DNA of 59,761 nucleotides from Bacteroidales bacterium (GTDB lineage Bacteria; Bacteroidota; Bacteroidia; Bacteroidales; UBA12077). The stretch is taken from positions 1-59,761 of the forward strand of contig DAOWGM010000024.1 of NCBI GenBank assembly GCA_030637515.1, in the 5' to 3' direction. Positions within the stretch are counted from its first letter, which is position 1; every line of letters starts with the position of its first letter. Shown here one piece after another: positions 52,676 to 59,761 of the stretch. Both the position numbers and the translations under genes were made by a program. The notes under the pieces were generated by a model. The model was given only the letters and a program-made list of their open reading frames with translations. It was not told where the DNA came from and ran no database searches.

Positions 52676-53827
52676 ATGAAAAAATCACAACTGAAAGTTT
52701 TGACCATAGTAGGCACGCGTCCGGAAATTATTCGACTAAGTGCTACCATCAAATTACTCGACCAACACCTAAATCAAGTAATTGCTCATACCGGACAAAA
52801 TTACGATTACGAGTTAAACGAGATTTTCTTTCAGGATTTAGGCCTTCGTAAGCCCGATCATTTTATGAACGTAGATGTTTCAAGCTTAGGCTCTGCTATT
52901 GGTGATATCTTTAAAAAAACAGAAGAGATACTTCATAAAGAAAAACCCGATGCATTATTAGTTCTAGGCGATACCAACTCATGCCTTTCGGCATACATGG
53001 CCAAACGAATGCACATTCCTATTTTCCATATGGAAGCCGGAAACCGAAGTTTCGATTTTAATGTGCCCGAAGAAATTAACCGCAGAGTAATTGACCATAT
53101 TGCCGATTTCAATTTGGTTTACACTGAACATGCTCGTCGTCATTTGTTGAGCGAAGGTTTACAGCACCGACGAATCTATTTAACCGGTTCACCCATGCGT
53201 GAAGTTTTAAATCAGAATAAAGAAAAAATAGATTCATCAACAATTCTTAAAAGCTTAAAGTTAAAAGCCAAAGGCTATTTCATGGTTTCTACCCACCGCG
53301 AAGAAAATGTGGATAATCCGGAGAATCTCAAAAAAATACTCACAGTATTAAATCAATTAGCCGAAGAGTATCAAGTGCCAATTATAGTTTCAACACACCC
53401 AAGAACTAAAAAAAGAATTGAAGAACTAAATACAAGTCACAATTCACTAATCACCAATCACCAAATAAAATTCTTAAAACCTTTCGGTTTTTCCGATTAC
53501 ATCCATTTGCAACAACATGCCAAATGCACCCTCTCCGACAGCGGAACCATAAGCGAAGAAAGCGCCATGTTATCTTTTCCAGCTATAAGTTTACGCCAAA
53601 GCATGGAACGCCCCGAAGCACAAGATGCAGGAACCATTATTTTAACAGGCTTCGATCCCGAAATTGTCTTAAGCTCAGTACGAACAGTTATAGAAGAACA
53701 CAAACAAGTAAGCGATCACAGATCACAGATCACAGATTACACTGTAACAGACACCTCATGGCGAGTACTAAAATTAATTTTAGGAAATACCAAACTAAGT
53801 AATAAATGGTGGGGAATAAACAAATAA
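52676..53827 (+). CDS. capG: CapG/WecB-like UDP-N-acetylglucosamine 2-epimerase family enzyme
   Basis: Last step to UDP-L-FucNAc (C2 epimerisation). GT-B-like fold of 383 residues: VGTRPEIIRLSATIKLL, HTGQNYDYELNEIFF, GDTNSCLSAYMAKR, HMEAGNRSFDFNVPEEINRR and the late DSGTISEES. Two short segments look inserted: TSHNSLITNHQ (near 256) and SDHRSQITDY (near 348); both are encoded by heptads of the same kind as the upstream spacer, and both fall at surface loops before conserved elements (IKFLKPFGFSDY; the C-terminal helix). Catalytic motifs are intact. Confidence 0.9.
   Translation: MKKSQLKVLTIVGTRPEIIRLSATIKLLDQHLNQVIAHTGQNYDYELNEIFFQDLGLRKPDHFMNVDVSSLGSAIGDIFKKTEEILHKEKPDALLVLGDTNSCLSAYMAKRMHIPIFHMEAGNRSFDFNVPEEINRRVIDHIADFNLVYTEHARRHLLSEGLQHRRIYLTGSPMREVLNQNKEKIDSSTILKSLKLKAKGYFMVSTHREENVDNPENLKKILTVLNQLAEEYQVPIIVSTHPRTKKRIEELNTSHNSLITNHQIKFLKPFGFSDYIHLQQHAKCTLSDSGTISEESAMLSFPAISLRQSMERPEAQDAGTIILTGFDPEIVLSSVRTVIEEHKQVSDHRSQITDYTVTDTSWRVLKLILGNTKLSNKWWGINK
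53433..53467 (+). repeat. Five heptads inside capG
   Basis: CAAGTCA, CAATTCA, CTAATCA, CCAATCA, CCAAATA, encoding a loop insertion before IKFLKPFGF. Confidence 0.75.
53712..53746 (+). repeat. Five heptads inside capG, second site
   Basis: GCGATCA, CAGATCA, CAGATCA, CAGATTA, CACTGTA, encoding part of SDHRSQITDYTV near the C-terminus. Confidence 0.78.
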
Positions 53828-53890
53828 AAAAACTGTCATCCTGAGCAAGTCGAAAGAATGAAAAGCAAAATAAATAAGACAAAAAACTTA

Positions 53891-53918
53891 TTACAAATCA
53901 CCGATTACACATCACAAT
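53891..53918. repeat. Four heptads before the flippase gene
   Basis: TTACAAA, TCACCGA, TTACACA, TCACAAT, ending 2 bp before the flippase ATG. The preceding spacer also has a dispersed GTCATCCTGAGCAAGTCGAA-type element at about 53836. Confidence 0.75.
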
Positions 53919-53920
53919 AA

Positions 53921-55279
53921 ATGCAAATTAAGCAATACATATCCAACTTTTTTACTAAGGGCCACGAGCGTAGCATAAAAGCAAAAAAGAATATTGTAGC
54001 ATCTTTTGCTATAAAGGGTATAAATATCGCTATTGGTTTAGCTCTCGTGCCTTTAACTATTGACTACCTAAATCCCACCAAATATGGAATATGGATCACA
54101 TTAAGTTCCATTATTGGTTGGTTTGGTTTTTTTGATATTGGCCTTGGACATGGACTACGAAACCGCTTTGCTGAAGCTTTAGCTAAAGGAGAAAAAGAGC
54201 TGGCGCGAGTTTATGTAAGTACAACTTATGCAATTATTGCCATAATTATTGGAACAATATTAGTCTTGTTTTATCTTGTTAATCCTTTTCTTAATTGGAA
54301 TAAAATTTTAAATGCGGGTACCGATTTAAATCTACAGTCAGAACTAGGTTTATTAGCTCTTATAGTATTTACGTTTTTTTGTTTACAATTTATTTTTAAA
54401 CTGATAGCAACAGTTTTACTAGCTGACCAAAGGCCTGCCAAAGCATCTTTATTCGATTTATTTGGTAAAATAATTGCTCTGGCTCTTATTTTTTTATTAA
54501 CAAAAACCACTCAAGGTTCCTTATTATATTTGGGAATTGTTATGAGTAGTGCGCCTGTATTTGTTTTAATTGTTTCAAGTTTTTGGTTTTACAATGGCAA
54601 ATATAAAATGTACAGACCGAGTTTCAAGTTTATTGATTTTAACAAAGCAAAAGATCTTTTTAGTCTAGGCATCAAATTTTTCATTATACAAATCGCAGCT
54701 GTAATATTGTACCAAACCAACAATATTATTATTTCTCATTTATTTGGTCCAGAAGAGGTTACGCCATACAATGTGGCATTTAAATACTTTAGCGTTTTAA
54801 TGATGGGCTTTTCTATTATAATAACTCCATACTGGAGTGCAATTACAGAAGCTTGGACAAAAAATGAATTTGCTTGGATAAAAAACACCATACAAAAACT
54901 AATTAAAATATGGGGATTACTATGCCTAACAGGTTTTGTAATGCTTATTTCTTCACCATTTATATATAAAATATGGATAGGTGATAAAGTAATAATAACT
55001 TATTCTTTATCTGTTTTTGTGGTAATATGGGTTTTACTTAATGCATGGAATGGCATTTACAGTCAATTCCTAAATGGAGTTGGGAAAATAAAATTACAAT
55101 TGTTTTTAGGTATTTCTGCGGCCATCTTAAATATACCACTAGCTATATTTTTAGGAAAAAAAATTGGTGTTGAAGGAGTTTTACTTGCTAACATTATTGT
55201 TTTGCTAATTGGCACGATAGTTTATCCAATACAATATAAGCAACTTATAAAAGGAAATACAAAAAAAAACATGGAATAG
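53921..55279 (+). CDS. Wzx-like oligosaccharide flippase
   Basis: Polytopic inner-membrane protein (452 residues, about 12-14 hydrophobic helices) of the MOP/polysaccharide-synthesis family that flips undecaprenyl-linked repeat units to the periplasm. The opening cytosolic NIVASFAIKGINIAIGLALV and PTKYGIWITLSSIIGWFGFF, with DIGLGHGLRNRFAEALA following, are typical. The next gene starts 9 bp downstream. Substrate cannot be read, but the locus implies a unit with FucNAc and Fuc4NAc. Confidence 0.9.
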   Translation: MQIKQYISNFFTKGHERSIKAKKNIVASFAIKGINIAIGLALVPLTIDYLNPTKYGIWITLSSIIGWFGFFDIGLGHGLRNRFAEALAKGEKELARVYVSTTYAIIAIIIGTILVLFYLVNPFLNWNKILNAGTDLNLQSELGLLALIVFTFFCLQFIFKLIATVLLADQRPAKASLFDLFGKIIALALIFLLTKTTQGSLLYLGIVMSSAPVFVLIVSSFWFYNGKYKMYRPSFKFIDFNKAKDLFSLGIKFFIIQIAAVILYQTNNIIISHLFGPEEVTPYNVAFKYFSVLMMGFSIIITPYWSAITEAWTKNEFAWIKNTIQKLIKIWGLLCLTGFVMLISSPFIYKIWIGDKVIITYSLSVFVVIWVLLNAWNGIYSQFLNGVGKIKLQLFLGISAAILNIPLAIFLGKKIGVEGVLLANIIVLLIGTIVYPIQYKQLIKGNTKKNME

Positions 55280-55288
55280 GTAAGGTAT

Positions 55289-56584
55289 ATGAATATATTA
55301 ATCCTTTCTTCTTCAAATCCCAATAAAGCCGCAGGTATTGTAGCTAAAAGTCTATTATATAGCCTTAAGCAAGATTGCTTACATGCAAAACTAATTGTGA
55401 AAGATTGGGATTATTATAAAGATAAAGATATTATACCTATTGATAATTTTTTAAGTCATGAATTAAAATGGTCTTTTAGAAAAACAAAAGGTCTATTAAA
55501 GAAACTAGGTTTAATTAAAAAAGAGCCTCTTAAAATAAATAAAAAATACTCAATACTGGATTTTAAGCAAACAAAACAGAATTATTCTACCAAAAGACTT
55601 ATTAAAAAAATAGGTTTCGTGCCAGATGCAATTATTATTCTTTTTTCCGTAAAATATTTAAATGCCAAAAATATTTATGAATTAAATTTACTAACAAAAG
55701 CTCCTATATTTCTTTATCTTATGGACATGGCGCCAATGACTGGTGGATGCCATTATGCCTGGGATTGCCATGGGTATGAACACCAATGCGGCAAGTGTCC
55801 TGCTCTTTTTTCAAATAATGCAATAGATCAATCATACATTAACTGGAAATTTAAAAAAGAGTTTATAAAAAAAACAAATATATCAGTTATTGCATGTACA
55901 GAATGGACTTTTCAACAACTTAAAAAAAGCAGCATTTTCAAAGACAAGCAAAAATATAAGATTCTATTGCCAATCGATTCCAAAATATATGAGCCTACAA
56001 ATAAAACAACTGTAAGAAATGAATTAGGTTTACCTTTAGATAAAAAGATTATTTTCTTTGGTGCTGTCTCTGTTAAAGAAAAAAGGAAGGGCTTTAATGA
56101 ACTAACTAAAGCATTAAATATTTTAAATAAAATAATCTCTGAAAAAGACAAAAAAAATATTCATTTAACCGTAGCTGGCAAGGGTTCACTAGAATTTGTA
56201 GAACAATTACCTTTTTCATATACTTTGCTAGGTTATTTATCGCATGCTGAGTTACCTAAAGCTTTCCAAGCTACTGACGTATTTGTTTCGCCTTCAATAG
56301 AAGATTCTGGCCCTATGATGATTAATCAATCAATTATGTGTGGTACTCCAGTTGTTGCTTTCGAAATTGGAGTTGCGCTAGACTTAGTTTTTACAGGAAA
56401 AACCGGTTATCGTGCTCAAAATAGAAATATACCGGATCTAGCAAATGGTATATATTCAATCTTAAAATTAAATAAAGATGAATCAGTAAATATTTCACAA
56501 AACTGTATCAAGTTAAGTAGTGATTTAACCTTTAACAGTTTCTCAAAAAAAATGATGAAAATTATTAATGACAATAGGGATTAG
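55289..56584 (+). CDS. GT4-family glycosyltransferase
   Basis: GT-B glycosyltransferase of 431 residues that should add one sugar of the repeat unit. The N-terminal domain opens MNILILSSSNPNKAAGIV; a mid-protein cysteine segment (MTGGCHYAWDCHGYEHQCG followed by KCPAL) is a hallmark of one GT4 subgroup. The C-terminal donor domain has SPSIEDSGPMMINQSIMCGT, where the second Glu of the E-x7-E motif is Asn, as often in this EDSGPMM group. The 3' end overlaps the WecD-like gene by 17 bp, so translation is coupled. Confidence 0.9.
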   Translation: MNILILSSSNPNKAAGIVAKSLLYSLKQDCLHAKLIVKDWDYYKDKDIIPIDNFLSHELKWSFRKTKGLLKKLGLIKKEPLKINKKYSILDFKQTKQNYSTKRLIKKIGFVPDAIIILFSVKYLNAKNIYELNLLTKAPIFLYLMDMAPMTGGCHYAWDCHGYEHQCGKCPALFSNNAIDQSYINWKFKKEFIKKTNISVIACTEWTFQQLKKSSIFKDKQKYKILLPIDSKIYEPTNKTTVRNELGLPLDKKIIFFGAVSVKEKRKGFNELTKALNILNKIISEKDKKNIHLTVAGKGSLEFVEQLPFSYTLLGYLSHAELPKAFQATDVFVSPSIEDSGPMMINQSIMCGTPVVAFEIGVALDLVFTGKTGYRAQNRNIPDLANGIYSILKLNKDESVNISQNCIKLSSDLTFNSFSKKMMKIINDNRD

Positions 56585-57284
56585 ACAAAAGGAGTGGGAT
56601 TCTGAATTTTTCTGTCTTAATGTTGCTGAAGCTATATTAAGCGATTTTTCTGAATCTAATCTTATAAAATTTGTTGAAACTCTAAAAAAAGGAAAGTATA
56701 GTTTAGTATATATTTATCCTCAAGATATTAAATCTTATGAGTTGTTAATCAATAATAAAATTCCTTTAGTAGATAAGAAAGTTAGTTTTCAAAAAAACGT
56801 CAAAATATCTAGTATTACCTTAGTAAAGGAGATCCAATCTTATAGATTGAACAAAGAGTACCCAAAATTGCTAGAATTAGCATATGCAAGCGGTGAATAT
56901 TCTAGATTTAAACTTGACACAAATTTTGAAATAAGTGCTTTTGAAAATTTATACAAAACATGGCTAGATAATTCCATAAATAAGAAAATAGCTGATGATG
57001 TTTTGGTTTGGTGCAGTGAAAAAAATGAAATGTTAGGCTTTATAACTTATAAGATTAAAAATTCAATTCTCAAAATAGGACTCTTAGCTGTCGATAAAAA
57101 TGCTAGAGGTTATGGAGTGGGGAAAGCATTAATGCAACATATCGAATATATAGCTTATAATAATAAATTAAGTATTATTGAAGTTGACACACAAGAAAAC
57201 AATCAAATTGCCTGTGCTTTTTACAAGAACATTGGATATAAAGTACATAAAACACAATCCATTTTTCACCTATGGCTAAAATAA
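56568..57284 (+). CDS. GNAT acetyltransferase, WecD-like
   Basis: A 238-residue GNAT protein. The N-terminal KEWDSEFFCLNVAEAIL is the WDxxFF signature of dTDP-fucosamine N-acetyltransferase (WecD), and the C-terminal acetyl-CoA site reads VDKNARGYGVGKALMQHIE with NIGYKVHKTQSIFHLWL closing the fold. It would acetylate dTDP-Fuc4N made by the adjacent aminotransferase to give dTDP-Fuc4NAc. Overlaps its neighbours on both sides (17 and 13 bp), so it is tightly coupled in translation. Assignment to the Fuc4NAc route rests on the WecE neighbour. Confidence 0.83.
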   Translation: MTIGIRQKEWDSEFFCLNVAEAILSDFSESNLIKFVETLKKGKYSLVYIYPQDIKSYELLINNKIPLVDKKVSFQKNVKISSITLVKEIQSYRLNKEYPKLLELAYASGEYSRFKLDTNFEISAFENLYKTWLDNSINKKIADDVLVWCSEKNEMLGFITYKIKNSILKIGLLAVDKNARGYGVGKALMQHIEYIAYNNKLSIIEVDTQENNQIACAFYKNIGYKVHKTQSIFHLWLK

Positions 57285-58405
57285 AAATCCCTTTTAACAA
57301 GCCTTACCTTACTGGTAAAGAATTAGATTATATAAAACAAGCTATAGAATCTGGTAAGATCTCTGGAAATGGAATATTTACTCAGAAATGCCAGAAATAT
57401 TTTGAAGAACGATATGGTTTTAAAAAAGCATTACTAACCACATCATGTACTGATGCGTTGGAAATGTGCGCTATTTTAACTGATATAAAGCCCGGCGATG
57501 AAGTAATTGTGCCTTCATATACATTTGTTTCCACCGCGCTAGCATTTGTGAGACAAGGTGCTAAAATTATATTTGCTGATAGTAGAGAAGACCATCCCGG
57601 GATTGATGAAGACAAAATTGAAAAACTTATAACCCCTAAAACCAAAGCCATAGTACCGGTTCATTATGCAGGTATTGCCTGCAATATGGATAAAATAATG
57701 GCATTAGCTGACAAATATAATTTTTTGGTAATTGAAGATGCTGCTCAAGCAATAGATTCTTACTACAAAGGCAAACCTATAGGCAGTATTGGGCATATGT
57801 CAACTTTTTCATTTCATGAAACAAAAAATATAATTTCTGGTGAAGGAGGTTTATTGGCAATTAATGATGAACAGTTTATTAAACGTGCAGAGATAATTTG
57901 GGAAAAAGGTACAAATAGGGCTGAATTTTTTAGAGGGGAGATTAACAAATACGGTTGGGTTGATACTGGTTCCTCTTTTCTACCATCCGAGATTATTGCT
58001 GCCTATTTATGGGCACAATTAGAAAACTTAAATGATATTCAAAAAAAAAGAAATAAAATATGGCAGCAATATTATATTGGATTAAAAGATTGGGCTAAAA
58101 AAAGAGACATTAAATTGCCTAATGTTCCCGAGTATGCTACCAATAATGGGCACATGTTTTATATAGTTTGTAAAAACTCGAACCAAAGAGACCTATTAAT
58201 TAAACATTTAAAATCTAACGGGATATTATCCGTTTTTCATTATTTAAGTTTACATAAAAGCAAATATTATAAAAATAAATACAAAGGAAGCGATCTTAAA
58301 AATTCTGATTATTATTCTGAATCTTTATTAAGATTACCGTTTTATTACGAACTAACAACTGAACAACTGAACGAAATTATTAAAACCCTCTTGACCTTTT
58401 ACTAG
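57272..58405 (+). CDS. wecE: WecE-like dTDP-4-amino-4,6-dideoxygalactose transaminase
   Basis: PLP-dependent DegT/DnrJ/EryC1 aminotransferase of 377 residues, converting dTDP-4-keto-6-deoxyglucose to dTDP-Fuc4N with glutamate. Signatures: IPFNKPYLTGKELDYI, LTTSCTDALEMCAIL, VIEDAAQAIDS and the PLP lysine in FSFHETKNIISGEGG. The start FNKPYLTGKE and the FHETKN context are specific to WecE/RffA. rmlA and rmlB, which make the substrate, are not in the window. Overlaps the WecD-like gene by 13 bp. Confidence 0.9.
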   Translation: MAKIKIPFNKPYLTGKELDYIKQAIESGKISGNGIFTQKCQKYFEERYGFKKALLTTSCTDALEMCAILTDIKPGDEVIVPSYTFVSTALAFVRQGAKIIFADSREDHPGIDEDKIEKLITPKTKAIVPVHYAGIACNMDKIMALADKYNFLVIEDAAQAIDSYYKGKPIGSIGHMSTFSFHETKNIISGEGGLLAINDEQFIKRAEIIWEKGTNRAEFFRGEINKYGWVDTGSSFLPSEIIAAYLWAQLENLNDIQKKRNKIWQQYYIGLKDWAKKRDIKLPNVPEYATNNGHMFYIVCKNSNQRDLLIKHLKSNGILSVFHYLSLHKSKYYKNKYKGSDLKNSDYYSESLLRLPFYYELTTEQLNEIIKTLLTFY

Positions 58406-58412
58406 ACAAATT

Positions 58413-59657
58413 ATGCGCAAAACATTATACAACACTTTTTTTGCATTACTTTTTTCTCCAGTATTAGCATATTTTTATATGGTGGTTTTTAAACTGCCAA
58501 AATCAATTTTACATTTATTTACTTTTATTTTTTTTATTTTAGGTTTAATATTTATTATAAGAGAAAAAATAAAAAACATTCCAAGGTTTTCCTGGTTTCT
58601 TCTTATTTATGCTATATATAGAATAATATGGTTGCAGTATTCCAATATTGATTACCATCCTTTAACCCAATTGTATTATTCAATTCTATATTTTTCAACT
58701 TTTCTTTTAATTATAATTATTTATAATACGCATTTTTCTTTTTCATTTATTTCTAAATCTAAAAGATTAATTTCTTTCACAATTATTCTTGCAAGCATTG
58801 CTTCAATTATTCAGGTTTTTGACCAAAATTTTCTAAATGCTTGGGATATATTTAAATTTGAGATGAATGAGAATATTTATCAGTTTCGTCGTTCTTCTAT
58901 TTTTGGTTATGTTAATACCAATGCCTTAGGATTGTCTTATATTCCATTAGGCTGTGTTTATATTGGGTATTTATTGAAATCAAAAAAAGGGGGAATAATA
59001 ATTTTTACTTTACTAATTGGGATCACAGCTTTTTTATCAAACGCAAGATACATAATGGTTAGTTTTATAATACTTACCATGCAATATTTAATTTATAGAA
59101 AAATTAGGTTTCAAACAATTATCAAATATATAAGCTATATAATTATTTCAAGTATACTTATTTATTTTACAATGAAATCTATGGGTTACGATCCAATAAA
59201 ATTTTATAATGAACGATTATTTTCTGAAGGCTCAATTGAAGAAACTACAAGATACAAAGCAATAGATAATTTTATATATTTTTTCCCAAAAAACACATGG
59301 CTGGGTACTGGTGTGCATTTAACGGATGAAATAAAAAAAGCATCTTATCATATAGGTAGTTCACAAATACATATCGGTTATCTTTCACATCTTATTTCAT
59401 ATGGTATAGTTGGAAGTTTCTTTTTATTTGGTTTTTGGTTTTCATTGGCTAGATATCTTTATAAGAATGCAAGAAAAACTAAATATTGGGGATCATTTTT
59501 TGCCTATTTAACTTTCTTTTGGGCACAAGCGACTTTAGTTTATTATCCTATTTTTTTTACGGGTTTAATCTTTGCTTTAATTTTTGATAAATATTTCCAA
59601 GATCAATATATTATATCAAAATTGCATGCAACTGAATTATCCGGTAAAAACTCTTAA
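58413..59657 (+). CDS. Wzy-like polysaccharide polymerase (O-antigen ligase/polymerase family)
   Basis: Integral membrane protein of 414 residues with about ten hydrophobic helices and one larger periplasmic loop near 265-325 (GYDPIKFYNERLFSEGSIEE, then NTWLGTGVHLTDE). The SNARYIMVSFIIL segment and the arginine-containing loop fit Wzy/WaaL-type proteins. Placed after flippase, glycosyltransferase and nucleotide-sugar genes, it is most likely the polymerase joining repeat units. The 104 bp after its stop hold only a 21-codon frame (see rejected items). Confidence 0.83.
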   Translation: MRKTLYNTFFALLFSPVLAYFYMVVFKLPKSILHLFTFIFFILGLIFIIREKIKNIPRFSWFLLIYAIYRIIWLQYSNIDYHPLTQLYYSILYFSTFLLIIIIYNTHFSFSFISKSKRLISFTIILASIASIIQVFDQNFLNAWDIFKFEMNENIYQFRRSSIFGYVNTNALGLSYIPLGCVYIGYLLKSKKGGIIIFTLLIGITAFLSNARYIMVSFIILTMQYLIYRKIRFQTIIKYISYIIISSILIYFTMKSMGYDPIKFYNERLFSEGSIEETTRYKAIDNFIYFFPKNTWLGTGVHLTDEIKKASYHIGSSQIHIGYLSHLISYGIVGSFFLFGFWFSLARYLYKNARKTKYWGSFFAYLTFFWAQATLVYYPIFFTGLIFALIFDKYFQDQYIISKLHATELSGKNS

Positions 59658-59761
59658 TAGTTTAAAAACAATTTATGCAAGCGAACAAAAATTATATTAT
59701 TCTGTTTATTGGTGTTATAAATTCCCTTTTAATATTCTAATTTATTACTTTGGCTCTTCAC

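Noticed and set aside
59675..59740. Short frame after the polymerase gene (21 codons, MQANKNYIILFIGVINSLLI start)
   Set aside because: It ends at TAA after 21 codons; a membrane gene with a frameshift running off the window is possible, but too little sequence remains to support it.

Overview
The window is AT-rich and looks like a chromosome segment of a free-living member of the Bacteroidota, probably near the Marinilabiliales/Bacteroidales. This is inferred from a PorP/SprF-like protein beside a giant adhesin with a type IX secretion (type B) C-terminal signal, gldA, an UpxY-type antiterminator, the long form of IspG, LuxE-like and DUF4296 proteins, and TAnnTTTG promoter elements. No rRNA or tRNA gene and no CRISPR array was seen.

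Layout. Bases 1-9,700: a truncated TPR sensor kinase, cysH, an acyl-CoA ligase, a TetR-controlled cluster (a carrier-protein-like gene lacking its attachment serine, a phosphoesterase lipoprotein, a beta-barrel protein), ispD, a DUF2007-UspA fusion and an unknown. 9,890-16,650: asnS, rpoN, a PAP2-like membrane protein, a GT28-like glycosyltransferase, a bacteriohemerythrin with a striking promoter palindrome, an amidohydrolase and a DUF4296 lipoprotein. 16,700-24,800: PorP/SprF-like protein plus a giant repeat adhesin. 25,000-41,400: mostly housekeeping (LolC/E-like permease, rbfA, cysS, metG, ispG, gldA) with small secreted or unknown proteins, and a frameshifted REP-associated transposase. 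42,017-43,282: metK. From 44,002 to the right edge: a polysaccharide locus with an UpxY-type antiterminator, wza, wzc, capE-capF-capG (UDP-L-FucNAc route), flippase, glycosyltransferase, WecD-like and WecE-like enzymes (dTDP-Fuc4NAc route) and a Wzy-like polymerase.

The most unusual feature is in the spacers. From about 29 kb on, and densely from 40 to 54 kb, many spacers are arrays of degenerate heptanucleotides kept in a strict 7-bp phase (CAATNNN or its complement NNNATTG; CAGATTA-like; AAGNNAA; AGCTNNN). Three near-identical genes for S23-type four-helix-bundle proteins each sit in a roughly 0.56-0.60 kb cassette with CAATNNN units upstream and NNNATTG units downstream, so the arrays form inverted termini. 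The heptads also enter coding sequence: they encode the start of CapF and interrupt CapG twice. A second accessory block between wza and wzc (a deleted DUF559 gene plus a HEPN/MNT toxin-antitoxin pair) is bracketed by 44-bp direct repeats that I count as 42/44 identical. I infer that this locus accumulates small cargo genes through repeat-rich spacers.
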